Positions 32,841-46,369 of a DNA stretch of 64,000 nucleotides are shown here, piece by piece. The number at the start of each line of letters is the position of its first letter. The stretch's first letter is position 1. The stretch is taken from the NCBI GenBank assembly GCA_002104985.1, contig MCGO01000141.1, forward strand, positions 1-64,000, written 5' to 3'. Source of the stretch: Rhizoclosmatium globosum (taxonomy: Eukaryota > Chytridiomycota > Chytridiomycetes > Chytridiales > Chytriomycetaceae). The notes below the pieces were generated by a model. That model had not been told where the DNA came from, did no database searches, and worked only from the letters and a program-made list of their open reading frames with translations. Made by a program: the position numbers and the translations under genes.

Positions 32841-35800
32841 TTATGGTAGCAGTTTGAAAAACTCGGGGGGAATAGTAAGTTCTGGAAGTGGGAGGTATTG
32901 CGTTGTATCCGCCAGCGGAGAAACTGGTAACATCCCATAGTCAGGTTCTGGGTCCAACGACAACGGTACTAAATCCCGGTGCCTTGATGGATCCGCGCGA
33001 GAACGAATCTCTTCATAGAATTCAAGAGACATCTGTGAACCCATGGAATGTTAGGATAATCACACAGGAATGAAGTAAAGCACTTACGGGTGAATCCAGA
33101 TCCCGAGTCGAGTAATTCGAATACAACTTCTCAATCTGACTCGGATTCAACAAATACGCAAGTTCAAACACAGCCGCTACATCCTGCGTCTCTGATTTAT
33201 TCAGAGTAAGGATCTTGGCCGCTTGTGAAACAAGGTCAATGTGGTCTAATGCTTTCCAGCGAATGCGTGGTTATTCTACTGCAATACACGATACAGTACA
33301 AACTTACTTGATGTTATTCCAAGCCTTGCGCAAAGCTCTTCGATTTGGCTGAGGTTGTATTGGATTTGACAACCCCGTTTGAAATTCAAGAAGTTTCTTT
33401 TGACAAGCATTCCGTTGAACGCCACGACGCCTATTGTACGCATTATTTCAGTCATTGCGTGCGTGTGAAGGGCTTCATGGCAGAAGAATTGCCGGAGTGT
33501 GGTGTGAGTAGATGTGAGGAAAGATCGTAGCTTTGTGAGACCATTCGTTGCATCGGAGGGCTTTGAAAAAACGCTCCAGAAAGCAGATGTGGTTGAGGAT
33601 GCATCGATTTTGAGGCCAGGAAGATCCTGGTTTTCGAGGATTGCTGGGATAGTGAGGGATGCAGTATGATCCCGAAGGCGTTTGATATAAATTGGAATCA
33701 AGTCAGTTTCCAGTAAAGTTTGCAATTCAGCCAAAATAGCACGGAGAGAGGTCAAAGATGCAAGGTTGTTTGGTTTCTTTTGTTCTCGAGTTTGAGTGTG
33801 TAACACTAGTTGAAGCAGGGCATGGGTATTAGAGATCCAGAACGCCGTTAAGGTTTTATCAGGGTTGTCCTAAAATTATGTCAGTTCCATAATGGCAAGC
33901 GTTCAGCGAATACGTACCACTACAACCGACGCGATATCAAAACAGATATCTGCGACAAAATTATTGAGCTGTACCAACATTCCCTGCTCCAGATGCATCG
34001 AGATAAGCGAATTGAGAATAAACGATGGGTAAAGCACTTGACGTCTCGTCAGAGTCTGTTTAGGATCCACAGTTGGAATGGCAAGGTTCCTGATCACATT
34101 ATCACAAATAATGTCATTGAAATCGGGGCGTGTGAGAAGTTCTGCGCGAGCAGCCATTAGTTTCGGGTTTGGCAGCATACTTGTTGTTCGTGGAGAAACT
34201 GTTGCCTGGGTAGCGACTTTTGGAGTAGTTTGAGTCGATTCCGAAGTGACAGTTGAAGTATGAGTTTTTGGAGCGTCGGAACTCGACAATCGTGAAAGTA
34301 GCGAACCCGGTGCTGAAGCCATCATCACGCCACCAGCAAGATCATCGTCTTCCATTGGGTCCGCTGCCATCACTGGTGAGAAAATGCTTTGAACGTTAGC
34401 TGAAACCGAGCTTTGACGCACGATTTCCTTTCGTCGCGCTCGTTCAGCGTCATCCACAATAGTTTCCTCAAAGATGGACGTGGATCTCATTGTTGGAATC
34501 CTGACTGGTCGTTTCATCATACCAGGACTATCATTCGTCGTGGTGGCAGCCGCAGCAGCAGTAGCAGCAGCAGCAGCGCGTTGAGCAGCCTGTTCTCTAC
34601 GCTTACTTCCCGTCCGTGACATATCTGGAGACGGGTTCATCATCGCACTACGAGCCATCGATGGTGGACTTAATGCAGCTTGCAAGCCTGGGAAAGACGG
34701 CGGCGCGGGAGATAACTCCATTCCATTTGAAGGCGAGGCTGAAGCTCGAATAGATGGGAAAACAGTAGCAACGGGTGGTCTACCTCGCGTGTCAAGAGTC
34801 TTTCCGCGACTTGGATGAGTCTTGGGAGGTTCTCGGCTTGGAACTCTGTCCATAGACGGTGCGGTGCGGTATGGTGACTGACTGAAAGCCCGGATACTGC
34901 CCTTCGTGAGAATGAGAGCAGGTGCATCGACGTTAGGGAGAAGACCATCTTGAACTGCTTGAGCAACAATATGGCTGAATCGATCTCGTTCTGAAGAGAT
35001 AATATCCTGCTCTCGCTTCAGATCTACAATGTCTTTTGCCAACGCCGCATTCTCAGCAAGAGATGCCTTATGCTTGGCATCTAAAGCTTCGAACTTTTCC
35101 TTCCAAGACGCCAAGTGACTCTCGTAAGAAGCACACTTATCCTGAAGCTCTTTTGCTTCAATGGTCTTATCCCGTAACGCCTGCGACAATGACACAACCT
35201 TTGCCTCCAAGCTGAACGCTTTTTCCTTTACAGCTTCAACATTCTTGGCATCTGCTTTCAGTGACTTCAACAGTTTTCTTGCAGCATTAGTGCGAATCGC
35301 GCTTTGAAGCATTACGACATGAGCATAATTCTGCTTGTACATTTTCCTGGCACGATAACCACGCCAAACAGACTGGATCTTAGTAGCAGCTTTCCTCTCC
35401 CTGATTTCGCGTTCCCTCTTCTCCTTGGTAGCAGCCGCATCCGCCTTCAACTCTCCCAACTTCTTCTTCGCCAAATACATACGCGAAGCGTTTTGAATTG
35501 CGAACGTCGCCTCTTTCAACATCAAGAAGCGCTTTCGTTCAATAAATCGCTTCGCATTCTTGGTCAACAGACGTGCGAAATGGTTGATACGGTCTTTTCG
35601 GCGGTCTTCGAAAAATGCGATTTGGCCAGATTTTAGGAAGACTTTGGTTTTTCCAAATTGGTATTTTGTAGAGTCTGTGAGTACAGTTGTTACGATTTTG
35701 ACGCAGAGCTCCCTTTTGGCGAGCGTTTCGCGGAAAGTGGATGGGACGAGGATGTCATAACGTGTTGCGAACTGTTGGTAGGACAGCTTGTTTGGATATC

Positions 35801-38630
35801 CGGCGTTACTGATTTTGATAGTTTCAAGGACACCACAGGCTGAACAAGATGGTTAAGTATAAATGTTTCTCTCGAGATTAGGGAACACAAACCTTTCAGC
35901 TGAGACAAAACCATAGCACCCTCAAACTCGAATGCGGCCTTCGCCATATTCGGTTTAATGCAACGAATGTACTAAGGAAAACAAGATTAGCTAAATAAAT
36001 GAAACTAAATAAACCCTTACATGTCCTTCAGTCTCTCGAATAGTAGCCATCAACCCCTGCAACGAGTTCTTAAACATAGACCCAAGTGTCGGAGCAGTCA
36101 TAGTTGATTTCCTCCGTTCCACACTTTTTCCAGGCGAAACATACCCAGCCCCACCTTCTCCATCCTCACGACCACTCGCATGTCCCAAAATCTCCCTCAA
36201 AAACGGACTGGTACTTGCAGCCAACACATCCTGCAACTCATCACTCATTGTATCCTTATTTTTATCAATAAACCCTGTAACCGTATACGAAACATCCACC
36301 GCGTAGTGCTTCACCGTGAACTCCGTGTTCCCAAAACGACCCTTAGAGTAATACTTGTTTTTATCAAAGTTTGTATTGAGTTTCGAGATGAGTGTGGCGT
36401 CGGACCCGGATTGGAGTCGTGATTCTTCGTCTAGGAGGCTGAGGATTCCGATACGTGCTTCGATTAAGTCGATGCATGGTTGGTTGTCGGCGAATTCAAT
36501 AAACGTCCATTCGATTGCTTCTTGGATGTATCCTTCTTGTTCGATGCGGAAGACGTGCGCGTTGAACTCTTGTTGGAGCTTTTCGTTGGCGTAGTTTATG
36601 CAGAATTGTTCGAAGGAGTTCTTTTTGAAGTGTTCGAAGCTGGGTTGATTGTGAGTGTTTCTTTCACTTATGTGAACAGTGTTGGGTTACCCGTAAATAT
36701 CGAGGACACCGATGAAATGCTGTTCATTGTTGGATTCACGTTTCAGGTTCTTGTTGATAGCTTTGACGAGCCAGTCAAACAGTTTCGTATATCTATCACA
36801 AGCTATGAGATCCAGGTGAAGTCATTAATGCTATTACTCACATGACTTTTGTAACAGAGTCCCTCGCAACAACAGCAACATCCTTTTTCATATCCTTAAC
36901 AAACTTCTCCTTCCCGATCACAGTCTGCTTCTTTGTGACCCATTTCACAAAATCCTTGGCATTTATGCCAAGCAGTTCACAACACTGCGATAACGCTACA
37001 TCGCTTTCTGAAATCGTAGACCCTTCAGCGCCAGACTCCGTAACAACAATATTTCCAATATGCAGAATCGCCGCACACAGACGGAAAATGTCCCATTGCA
37101 TCGAAACCGACATTCCAAGCGTAGACAGCGCTTCCTGTGTTGCTTTGAACTCTTCCACATCGTTAATGTTTTTGACAACTCCTGCCCGGCCTTGGTTCAA
37201 GTAATGGAACGACTCCCATTTATCGAGACCAAGTTGTTTCCTTTCCGCCGCAGGTGCAGCTGCACAAAGTTGGTAGAAGATGTGGTAGTTTCGTTCTGTA
37301 AAGTGAAAATGAGTTGAAGGAAGCTTGTAGTCATGAGCATACCGGTCTCGGGTTGAAAAATGAGACGAGATCGTTCTAGGAGGTATGTTCTGACTTGAGC
37401 ACCAGTGATTCTGACGCTGCCCGATTTAGGGTCAGAGAAGAAAAGCTCAACAAATTTCCCGAATCGAGAAGAGTTATCGTTACGAGTTGTCTTTGCGTTA
37501 CCAAACGACTGAAGAGCAAGAAGCTTAGATCGAGGCTGTACTATATTGAATGGGTGGACTCACTTCAAGGATTGGGTTGGAAGCAAGAACTGCATCCTCA
37601 GTTTCACTCTTTTGGATCGTCATTGCTTCGGGCCTCATCAATGCTTCCAAGGTATCAATTTTGCTGATGGAATCCACCACGGCAAGGTATTGCATAATGT
37701 ACTTTGTTGATTGAGTCTTTCCAGCTCCACTTTCACCTGAAACGATGACGGATTGGTTCTTTCCTTCCAGCATAGCTCGATAACATTCTTCGGCAATTCC
37801 GTACTGAGAGTGTGAGTATGCTTAGCTTTCAGAGATCGTTTTTAAGGTCCAGCTCACAATGTGTGGATTCCGTTCTTGCCGCTTGCTGCCGACATATTCA
37901 CGCATGATATCCGCCGAGTACAGATCCACATACTGAAATGGGTTCATGGCAATAAGAACCATGCCTGAGTAAGTGTAAATATGGCCAGATGCAAATCTGT
38001 TTTTGATGCCCCAGAAGACAGCTGGTCTGTGAAGGAAGAGGGTGAGACTACTGTGACGTACCAGTGCAGGGTACAACAACATACTCATGCAAGTACGACA
38101 GCAGCGACAGATCCTCCACCTCGTCCTATAAATGCAGAAGAGAAGAGAAGAGAGTGATTTAGACCAGCCCCTTCCTTCCAAGTTTCAATCAATCAAGGTC
38201 ACCATAAAGTCCGGGTTCTTCAGTGGCGGCAGATCGGCATTTGAAGCGAGCGAAGTCAGGGCTGCCGAATACGAATGCACCTTTGATTGGATTAGTTTGG
38301 TTTGATTGGATAACCAAACAAACAAACAAACCAAGTTCGAGTCGGTCAATCGGAATCCAATTCGAATGTTTCCACTTTCGATCGATGCTTCGCTTTCGAC
38401 TTCGCCCATGAGCCAGCCATCGGACTTGTCGGGGAAGTACCTTTGGTTGTGTTTCAACGGTGAGTTAGGGCAGTGAGCTCAACGGGTCTTACGCTTTCGC
38501 TCCCTGGAACAGTGTTATTAGCTGCTAAACTACCACCTATTCAGGTACTTACTCGCCGGTAGTCTAGGAGTGCCTTGCTCACATCAAATCCCTTGGTTGG
38601 TGGTGGTGTGGCTGGTGCAGACACATCCAT
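32841..38630 (-). CDS. Class V-type unconventional myosin (myosin A)
   Basis: About 15 exons from ATG 38630 to the stop at 32841. It begins [20 protein letters not shown], then an 11-nt micro-exon (38503-38493) and YFPDKSDGW. The motor has [19 protein letters not shown] (P-loop) near 37700, [18 protein letters not shown] switch I sequence, and the actin-contact region near 36500. IQ motifs follow ([20 protein letters not shown] near 35350), a coiled coil (35000-35300), a low-complexity Ser/Pro linker, and a DIL globular tail (33100-34150). Class V myosins carry vesicles and organelles along actin. It shares most of its exon layout with myosin B at 50294-55767. Confidence 0.92.
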
Positions 38631-39291
38631 CTCGTTTTCTTCGATGTTTTTTGTTATCGGACTTCGATGTTATGACTGAATTGAGAATGGGATCAAAAAC
38701 CTGTAAAGCGGAGAATAAACCTTGGAAAGTCGGAGCGAACTTGGCTTGTGAACTATGATTGAGAATACATCGTTTTCACATTTGTATCATTTAATTCTCT
38801 TAATAAAGAATGGACATAGAGTGAAAGAGTTTGGGTAATTCTGAAGAAAAGGATTCCTATTGATTCGTTGCTCCTGTGATTGCGAGTCACTAATAAAGTC
38901 TTGATAAAAACCAAGGCACATAGACTATTAAGATACTTCAATTCTTTAGAAAATAGCGTCTATTTTTAATAAATCAAATACATCAAAATCTGAGATCGAA
39001 GTATCTTTCAAAGTTTGGTATATTTCCCTTTGGTACGATGGACAATGAAAATGACCCGCTTAAATACATTTTGCTTTTGAGTTTGAAGTATTAATATTTG
39101 AATTTTTGGCTGCCCACACATGCTCCTTTGTAGTCAAAGTGGTTGAGCAGCCATCGTCCCACGATTTGGCAGCGGAGACAAAGGAACCCACGATTTGTCG
39201 GTTACGTTCAGACACTTATCCACAGCGCCGCTTAAAGATAAATATAGCATTTGACGGTGGTAAGATTTCACAAAAACTCAATCCAAGAAAG
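38631..39291. other. Intergenic between divergent genes
   Basis: Shared upstream region of myosin A (minus) and the DUF2087 protein (plus). AT-rich between 38760 and 39100. A frame open from 39106 joins the downstream gene without an upstream ATG. No promoter element can be named. Confidence 0.5.
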
Positions 39292-39801
39292 ATGCCTGAA
39301 GTCCAAGCTCAAATCGCTTTGCAAACAACCGAAACCCTCGACGCCCTCCTCGAGTCCAACCAATCAACGCCAGTTTCTGGACCCTCAGAACTCTATACCT
39401 TCAAAGTTCCAAAAGACTTTGATTCGCCGTACATTGACGTCCTTGCACGCGAACTGTATCGCAGAGATATTGAAGCCAACGGCGGCGCCTTCCTTCCAGA
39501 TGGACGTTTGAAAGCGTGGCCAAAGAAGAAGAACAAGTGGGAGGCTGTCATCAGATATATTGGAACATTGATTGATCCAAGCAAGAAGTTTGAGCAAACT
39601 GAAGTAATTGATATCATCAAGTACTTTGTGCCTGCGTCCGACAAGGTACACGTAAATAACCTTGTTGATGCAATCAGTATTCTCAGGAATTTGGTGGATA
39701 TGCAAATCTTGGAAAGAGAAGGAGGTGGAACGGTTGTGTGGAGAACTACTGATAAGGGACATCCAATGCCTATGGGAAAGGGCATTATTCCACGCTTTTG
39801 A
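39292..39801 (+). CDS. DUF2087 domain protein
   Basis: A single exon of 169 residues from the first ATG of the frame (MPEVQAQIALQTTETLDAL). The segment FLPDGRLKAWPKKKNKWEAV to the end (VDMQILEREGGGTVVW) follows the DUF2087 pattern: a short beta-hairpin, a Lys-rich turn, helices, and an ILxREGxG wing. That looks like a small winged-helix fold. Better known in bacteria, often fused to regulators; the role in fungi is unknown. The frame is open 186 nt upstream without an ATG. Confidence 0.65.
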   Translation: MPEVQAQIALQTTETLDALLESNQSTPVSGPSELYTFKVPKDFDSPYIDVLARELYRRDIEANGGAFLPDGRLKAWPKKKNKWEAVIRYIGTLIDPSKKFEQTEVIDIIKYFVPASDKVHVNNLVDAISILRNLVDMQILEREGGGTVVWRTTDKGHPMPMGKGIIPRF

Positions 39802-40396
39802 ACTCAACGTTCACATTATAATGAATCTATAAATAAATGGTGATACAAAGTAGATATGAGGATGATTCACATTTTGTGCTAGCAAGAAACAAGCCAATTT
39901 GTTTCTCCGCCTCTTTCCCATTTCAACACCACATCCTTTTACAGATAAGGTTTTACTTTTGGTCCTGGTTATTGTTTTTCCTTTTTCGTTGTGTTTCCTT
40001 GTTTTATAGAGAAGTGTTCGACGGCGGGGCTGAGTTTTACGTGGCAAAACGGTACCAGGGGTAAATTTATTCTTTACTGGTCATTTACTTGGTTTAATTG
40101 AATTCTATGTGAAGAGATATGTCCTTTAGTCAAAGAACACCAAAGTGTCGAACTTGACACACAAATATCCAACCAAATTCAAAGAAGTAACCGAGAATAG
40201 CATTCCATAATCTGCATAATTATTATACTCATTGAATAGATAAGTAACCGCGGAAACATGGGAAGTGCAGGGTTTCCGAGAGGATTTCCATTTTTGAAAT
40301 TGAAGAACCTCACTTCTTGGACAAACTTCAAAGTATTCTAGGTTTTTTTCAGAAACGCGCTTTACCTTCAAAGTAACTTTCAAAACTACTCACATT
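39802..40396. other. Intergenic, nothing recognised
   Basis: AT-rich spacer with only short overlapping frames between the DUF2087 gene and the zinc-finger gene. Confidence 0.6.
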
Positions 40397-41526
40397 ATGC
40401 AAAACTTCCAAGATGAACATCAAAACCTTTACGCACCAGCTGCAGAGTCAGGGATTCTGATCTCGAAGGACGAATTGGATCGAATCGAAGCCCAGCTTTT
40501 GAGTGTGTCATATCAAACTCAGTACGCCGAGGTTTCCTTCGCAAATCAAACTCAAGTAACTGCCATGTACCCCGCCGCAAGTGCCTTGATGCCGAGGCCA
40601 TTTCAGCCTGTCAACGCAAGCATTCAATTGGATCTCCCGTTTACAACACATCCTTATACACAGTTTATAATGACTGCACCTGATGAAAGCTTGGAAACTT
40701 TGTTTGAAAGAACAAGTGTGAGTTTCATGCCAACTATTACTCTTGGGCCACTTCCTCCGTTGACTCAAAATTATCCGCATCATCTTAATCCCATGATTCA
40801 TGAAACCAGAGTACCAAATAATTTTCAATCTCAAGTTCGTAGTTCAAGAATGGGAGTTGCCCTTCAACACAATCCAGTACATCAAAATCAGCTGGCTTCC
40901 GAACTTGATTGGATATCCATTCAGCCTTCTTATTTGAAAAAGGATTTGCTTGCTGGTCTTGAATCTTCTACATCTTCATGTGGATCGGTCTCAGATACGG
41001 ACGAGAAACGTTTGCAAGGTGTTGGCTCAAGCAGCTCAAGTAGCACCTTAGATTCCAGTCAAGGTAGCTACAAAATGTTTTATGATTTTATCGTAATTCT
41101 TATGAATATTATTTAACAGTTGCGTCAATGCACGAGTGTCCAGTTGTTGGGTGCACAAAGTCATTCCGAAAGTTGGCAAATTTCAGACAACACATGCTCA
41201 AGCATACTGGCGCGCTTCCATACGCGTGCGAATACCCTGGCTGTGACAAGCGCTACAACACTAAAAATCGACTCAACGTTCATCAATGCAAACACACAGG
41301 GAAGTTCCCTCATGAATGCCCCACATGCGCAAATAAGTACGCTCAAAAATGTTCCTTGACGACGCATTTAGTTTCTCATATGAATCCGGAGGAGAAGCGT
41401 AGGCACTATGAGTCTTTGAAAGAAAAGAATGTTGTTTGTGCTTTATGCAAGATTGCATACAAAAATATGAAAAGCTTAGATCAACATTCTTGGACTGTGC
41501 ATAAGGTTGCTGGACTTGCATTGTGA
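40397..41526 (+). CDS. C2H2 zinc-finger protein
   Basis: Two exons (40397-41063 and 41120-41526, phase-1 junction) encode 357 residues. The first 225 are low-complexity with an Ser-rich stretch (GSSSSSSTLDSSQ). The second exon encodes tandem C2H2 fingers: CPVVGCTKSFRKLANFRQH, CEYPGCDKRYNTKNRLNVHQ, CPTCANKYAQKCSLTTH, and a last CALCKIAYKNMKSLDQH. TGALPY- and TGKFPH-type linkers join the first three. A DNA-binding transcription factor is likely; targets unknown. Confidence 0.88.
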
Positions 41527-41821
41527 GATGTTGATGTGCGCCAAAAATAAATGCAAGAATCAAGCAAATTTCGCTAGTCCTCTTTCCCTTTGAACACTAA
41601 ATCAATACACTTTTCCAAATGTAACATCCCAACTTAAATTGCAGGCGGCTTAGGAGAGCAAAGAAACTTTGAATTTTTCCGCAGTCCAATTTTTGGTACT
41701 TAAATACTCAAAATCAACGTTACAAACAGTTTGAGACAGCACAATTGGAAAACTTTTTAATTTTAACAGGAGCCTGCCCCAATTAACACTTTATTTACAT
41801 TCAAAAGGGTATATCATTTCA
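41527..41821. other. Intergenic between convergent genes
   Basis: 3' flanks of the zinc-finger gene and the coiled-coil gene. No further feature seen. Confidence 0.5.
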
Positions 41822-44800
41822 TCAATATTGAGTCCGTAACCCAAACCTCAAAGCCCCAATAACAACCAACCCCGCTCGTTTCCATCTCCGCTTTGCAGTC
41901 ACCTCCAACACAATCTCGCCGCTTCGAATCGATCCACCACTAACTTGAAGCAACAACAATCGCTCGCTTTCCATCAAATCAGCAACTTTGAGCTCCAAAA
42001 ACCGTTTCTGGAATACCAAGTCCGATCGCCACACCATCAATCGTTCATTCATGGCCATGTAATAATGCACAGCCGCTTTCAGCTCTCCCATAGCATGTCC
42101 GATATCAAGAATCTCTGCATTCCCACAAACGAGATTCACCAACTCCCATACATTCAGTTCCAAAAAGTGAACCTAAAAAACCCCCCAATCAGACACTACG
42201 CCGAACCAAAACAAAAAGACAAAACACAACTCACCTTATCTTCAATCTCCCGTAACACCTCAACTTCCCTCTCAAGTTCCACAAGCCGTCTCCCCCGTTC
42301 AACAAGCAACCCATCACTCACAACCCTCTGCCCTTCCAACCTCCCCAAAATCTCTTCAAACAGCTCATCCCTCATCCCTCCTCCTCCTCCTACACCCCCG
42401 AAATTCAACTCCCGTGCAGCTTGAACAAGCGCATCTTCCAACGCAGACGCACTCTCACTCCACACCCCCTCTCTCCGTCTCCACTCCTCAACCTCCCTCG
42501 AAAGCACCTCCACATCCCGCCTATACGCGTCCTCCCGCCCCTCCAACTCACGCACGCGTACCGCCGTCTGCTCTTCGACAGACTTGATCCGCGCGAGGAG
42601 GTGCGCCGTGTCCTGCGCGGTGCGTTTGTGGGTCTCGAGTTCGAGGGAGAGGAACGTGATTTGGTGGGCGTCGCGGGTGGTTTGGGAGTGGAGGGATGTG
42701 AGGGTTGTTTGGAGGGAGGAGATGTGGGTGTGGAGGCGGTGGATTTCTTGGCGGGTTTGGTGGAGGTCTTGGTGGAGGTCTTGGATGTGGGTTGAAGAGG
42801 GGTGGGTTTGGGAGGGGGATGAGATTGTGGAGGAGTGGCGGGATATGCGGGATGTAGGGCGGAAGGTTTCTTGGTGGGGTTGCTTTGTGGGGGATATTTT
42901 TGTGGGAGTTTTGTGGGGCATTTGGACGGGGGACGTGACGTATTGGGAAACGATTTCGTCAGTTGTTGAGGCGCGTTTTGAGTCTTGGAGAAGGGTTTCG
43001 AGATGTCTGTGACAGTTCCTTAGCATACAAATAAGACACAACGGAAACTCAACTCCAAACATGCTTGAATCGTTACAAACGAAACGCTGATTGATGCAGG
43101 AGGAGGAGGACACCCAATCCATCCTCTATTCCTTTCCAAAAGTTGCTGAATCAAGTTCTCATGATGTCGAACCAAATCAAGTGCATCCTTGATACTCGAA
43201 AAGTACCAATTTCGATTCCGCCCACACGGTTCTCGATACAGTTGCCCCATAAGCTCCGAGTCTTGTGGAACAAGGTACGACAAACAGTCCCGAATAATAT
43301 GTTCCAACTGAACAACATCGTTTTCCAGTTCCGAGACTTTGACTGTAACATCCTCCAAACTTTTTCCAAGGCTCGCTTTTTCAGATTTCAATTCAAAAAC
43401 CGAATTCTTGAGTTCGAGGACTTGATCTTCCAAAACCTGATTGACGTCTGCGAATTCGATACAGTTGTCTTGTAGTTCTGTGACTTCAGCTGTAAGCTGC
43501 TGAATACGAGTTTTGAGTTCGTCAGTCGATTCAGCCACGGATTGTTCCTTCTGCAGTCGCTCTAACTCCACACTATGTTCTTGAATACGATTCCTCGCGG
43601 ACTCAAGCTCCTTCTCCAAACTAATGACAGTATACTGCGACGCCGTCAAGTCCGTAGTCAGTTTCCGCACAAGGTCATTCAGTTTCCCCATTTCCGCGTC
43701 ATACGAAACTCGAGACCTACAAGCATCACTCGAAACACGATCCAAATCCTTCTGAAGGACCTCAATACGATGGTCAGTGTCATTCGAGGTGGAAGAGCGA
43801 CGTCCTAACTCCTGCTGCACTCGAACAAGCTGATCTTCTCGCTCTACAAGGAGTTGGTTTCGCTTTGTAAGTTCAGATCGAGCAGTTTCCAGATCTTTTT
43901 CGAGAGTTTCAACAGTCACTTGAGAGGTTGTTAAATCCGCCGTCAGTTTCTTGACAAGATTATTCAGATTTCGCGTTTCAGAGTCGTATGAGTTGCGTGC
44001 CCGCATGGAATCTGATATCAGACGGTCTAATTCTTTTTGCAGGAACTCAACGCGGGATCCTGATTCAGCCAAGCTCGACATTCGGGTTAGTTCTTGTTGA
44101 AGCCGTAATAGTTGCTCTTCTCTCTCCTTCAACTGTTCCACGCATCTGACATTTTCAGCACGAGTAACCTCGAGATCTTTTTCAAGATTCTCAACAGTCA
44201 CTTGAGATGCCGTCAAATCAGCGCTTAGCTTTTTGACGAGTTCATTCAAATTTCGCGTTTCAGAGTCATAAGCGTTTCGAGATCGTGTTGCATCAGACAC
44301 AGATCGATCCAGTTTCTCTTGCATCAAAGAGAGACGATGTTCCAAGTCAGTGATGCCACGTTGGTGATTTTGTTGACTTGAATTCAATAGATCCTCCCGT
44401 TCTCGAAGTTGATTCTTCAAAACAGTATTCTCAGACTGAAGAACCTTCAAATCCGCCGTAACACTTTCAACAACAATCCGCATCCTCTCCGTCTCAGCAT
44501 CCCGCACACGTAACCCTTCCACCTCCAATCCGTATTTTTCGCGTCCCGCTGTTTCCAAAGACTCTTCAAGGTCCTGGATCCGCCGGTTCGCGTCATTCAG
44601 CTGAACTTCCAGTAACTCTTTGGTATGGATATGGTCTCGCAGTTCACGGTCAGTATGAGACAGAGATTGAGTTGTTTTCGAGAGGGAGAGAGTTAATTCG
44701 TCGACTTGACTTTCGAGGACTAGTTTTTCAGAGATTGTGAGGGTTAAATCTTGTTCGAGGGATTGGATGCGTTCTTCGAGGAGGGTTATTGAATTGGAAG

Positions 44801-45874
44801 GGGTGGAGGAAGGAGGATGAGCGAGGGCAGTGAGTTTTGTGAGGAGAGAAGTGTTTTCTCTTGTGAGGGACGTGGCTTTTGATGTTGCAGCAGCAAGAGA
44901 TTGTTGCAGAGAATGCACTTCTTGGGTTAACTGGGTGACACGAGACTCTTGGACTGTAAGAAGGGAGGTTATTCGTTCGTTTTCTTTGTTTGCAAGGAGA
45001 ACGACTTCAGTCATATCTTTTGAGTTGGTTTCAGCAATGTGGACTGCATCATTTGCAGAAGCCAGTTGAGATTCGAGTGAGTGTATTTTAGCAGTGAGTT
45101 CTTGGATGACTGATGAATCAACATGATTGATTGGTGTCACAACAGAGACATCGTGATCCCTTCGCAATTCCCCCGTTCCCGCATACAGACTCAATTCCCC
45201 TTCAAGAGCATGGACCGTATTTTTTAAAGCAATATTCTGCAGTTGAGCCTCGTTGAGCAGCGTTGACAGTTTCTTGTTTTCAGTGTTTATTATTTGCAGA
45301 TCGGTTTCGAGAAGAGCCACGCGACACTTGTTTTCCTCGAATTCGTTAGCGTCTCTTTCCCAAATTGCGGCCGTTTTTCTGTGGTCGTCGTCGATTCGTT
45401 CGAGTTTGAGATTGGCGGAGGCAACGGCGCGTTGGAGCGCGGCAACGGCGGCGACGAGTTGCGCGTTTTGTCGTTTGAGATTTGTTGTTTGATTTGTTTG
45501 GTTTGTTGTTTGGTTGGTTGAGAGTGGTGGTTGGACTGGTTGGACTGGTTGGTGGTGGTTTGTCTGAATTGGTTGAATTGGTTTAAGGGATCAACGGATT
45601 AAGGGATTAAGAGAAACACTTGCCTCTGATACAAAGTGGCTTTGAATAGTAACAGAAGAAGGTGGAAGAGAAGGAGACGAGGCAATCGGAGGTGTGTCAA
45701 GTGCAAGTTCATCCAACGACAAAAGAACTGATTCGATGCAAGTAACTTGTTGTTCTTGTTCTTGTTTGAGTGGTTCAGTTGGATGTGGCGACAGAGGCCC
45801 TTCCTTCGTTGGCGATGTTTCAATCGAAAGGACACCACGCCCAAGTGGATCAACCTCAATGGCTCCCTCGTCCA
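41822..45874 (-). CDS. Long coiled-coil protein with internal repeats
   Basis: Starts at ATG 45874 (MDEGAIEVDPLGRGVLSIET). A first exon to about 45625 is acidic and Pro-rich. The second begins at 45563 and encodes an almost continuous coiled coil, followed by further exons to 41822, ending RRWKRAGLVVIGALRFGL. About 1,300 residues in total. Three copies of a roughly 88-residue module occur near 43600-44350, each with SYDSETRNLNxLVKKLxADL, TVExLEKDLE and a QLLRLQQEL-type block. Golgin- or cytoskeleton-like by shape only; no named domain. The first intron donor is ambiguous (GTATCA or GCAAGT). Confidence 0.75.
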
Positions 45875-46369
45875 TCGTAAAATTAAATATAGATAAAAGA
45901 AATGAAGAAAGAAAGAGAACTTGAGTATACACATCGGAATCGTGCAACAAGAGAGAATTTATTGAGAAAGAAGACTCTTGGACCATCCGTCAGACACAAT
46001 TGGAAGGAGTTGACTTCTGTTGATCAACTCACTGCCTATTATTATATTTAATCTCTAAAGTACGCCTTTTTTCATTCATCAGTATGCTTGGGATAATTAG
46101 ATTGGGTTGAAGTAGGGTTTTAGTGGTAAGACACAATGCTCCGTGCAAGTATCCATACAAACCAAAACGTACACACCATATCTCAGAGGGAATATCCTCT
46201 CATTCCACCGATTGTCACTTTTGACAGCTCTTTGTCAGCCTTATTTGTTGGTCTGTGTAACCCTGGAAAGCTCATCCAAAAATCGTTATCCCCATCACCA
46301 TTTTTGTGACAACGGTGTCTTGGAGCACCCTTCTCTTGAAATTTCCCCTCACGTCGACCAACCAGTCTC
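45875..46369. other. Intergenic; may hide the 5' exon of the surface protein
   Basis: About 500 bp between divergent genes. A polypyrimidine stretch and an AG at about 46363 lie just before the downstream Met, in a phase that could accept an upstream exon. I could not identify such an exon with a signal peptide. Confidence 0.4.
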
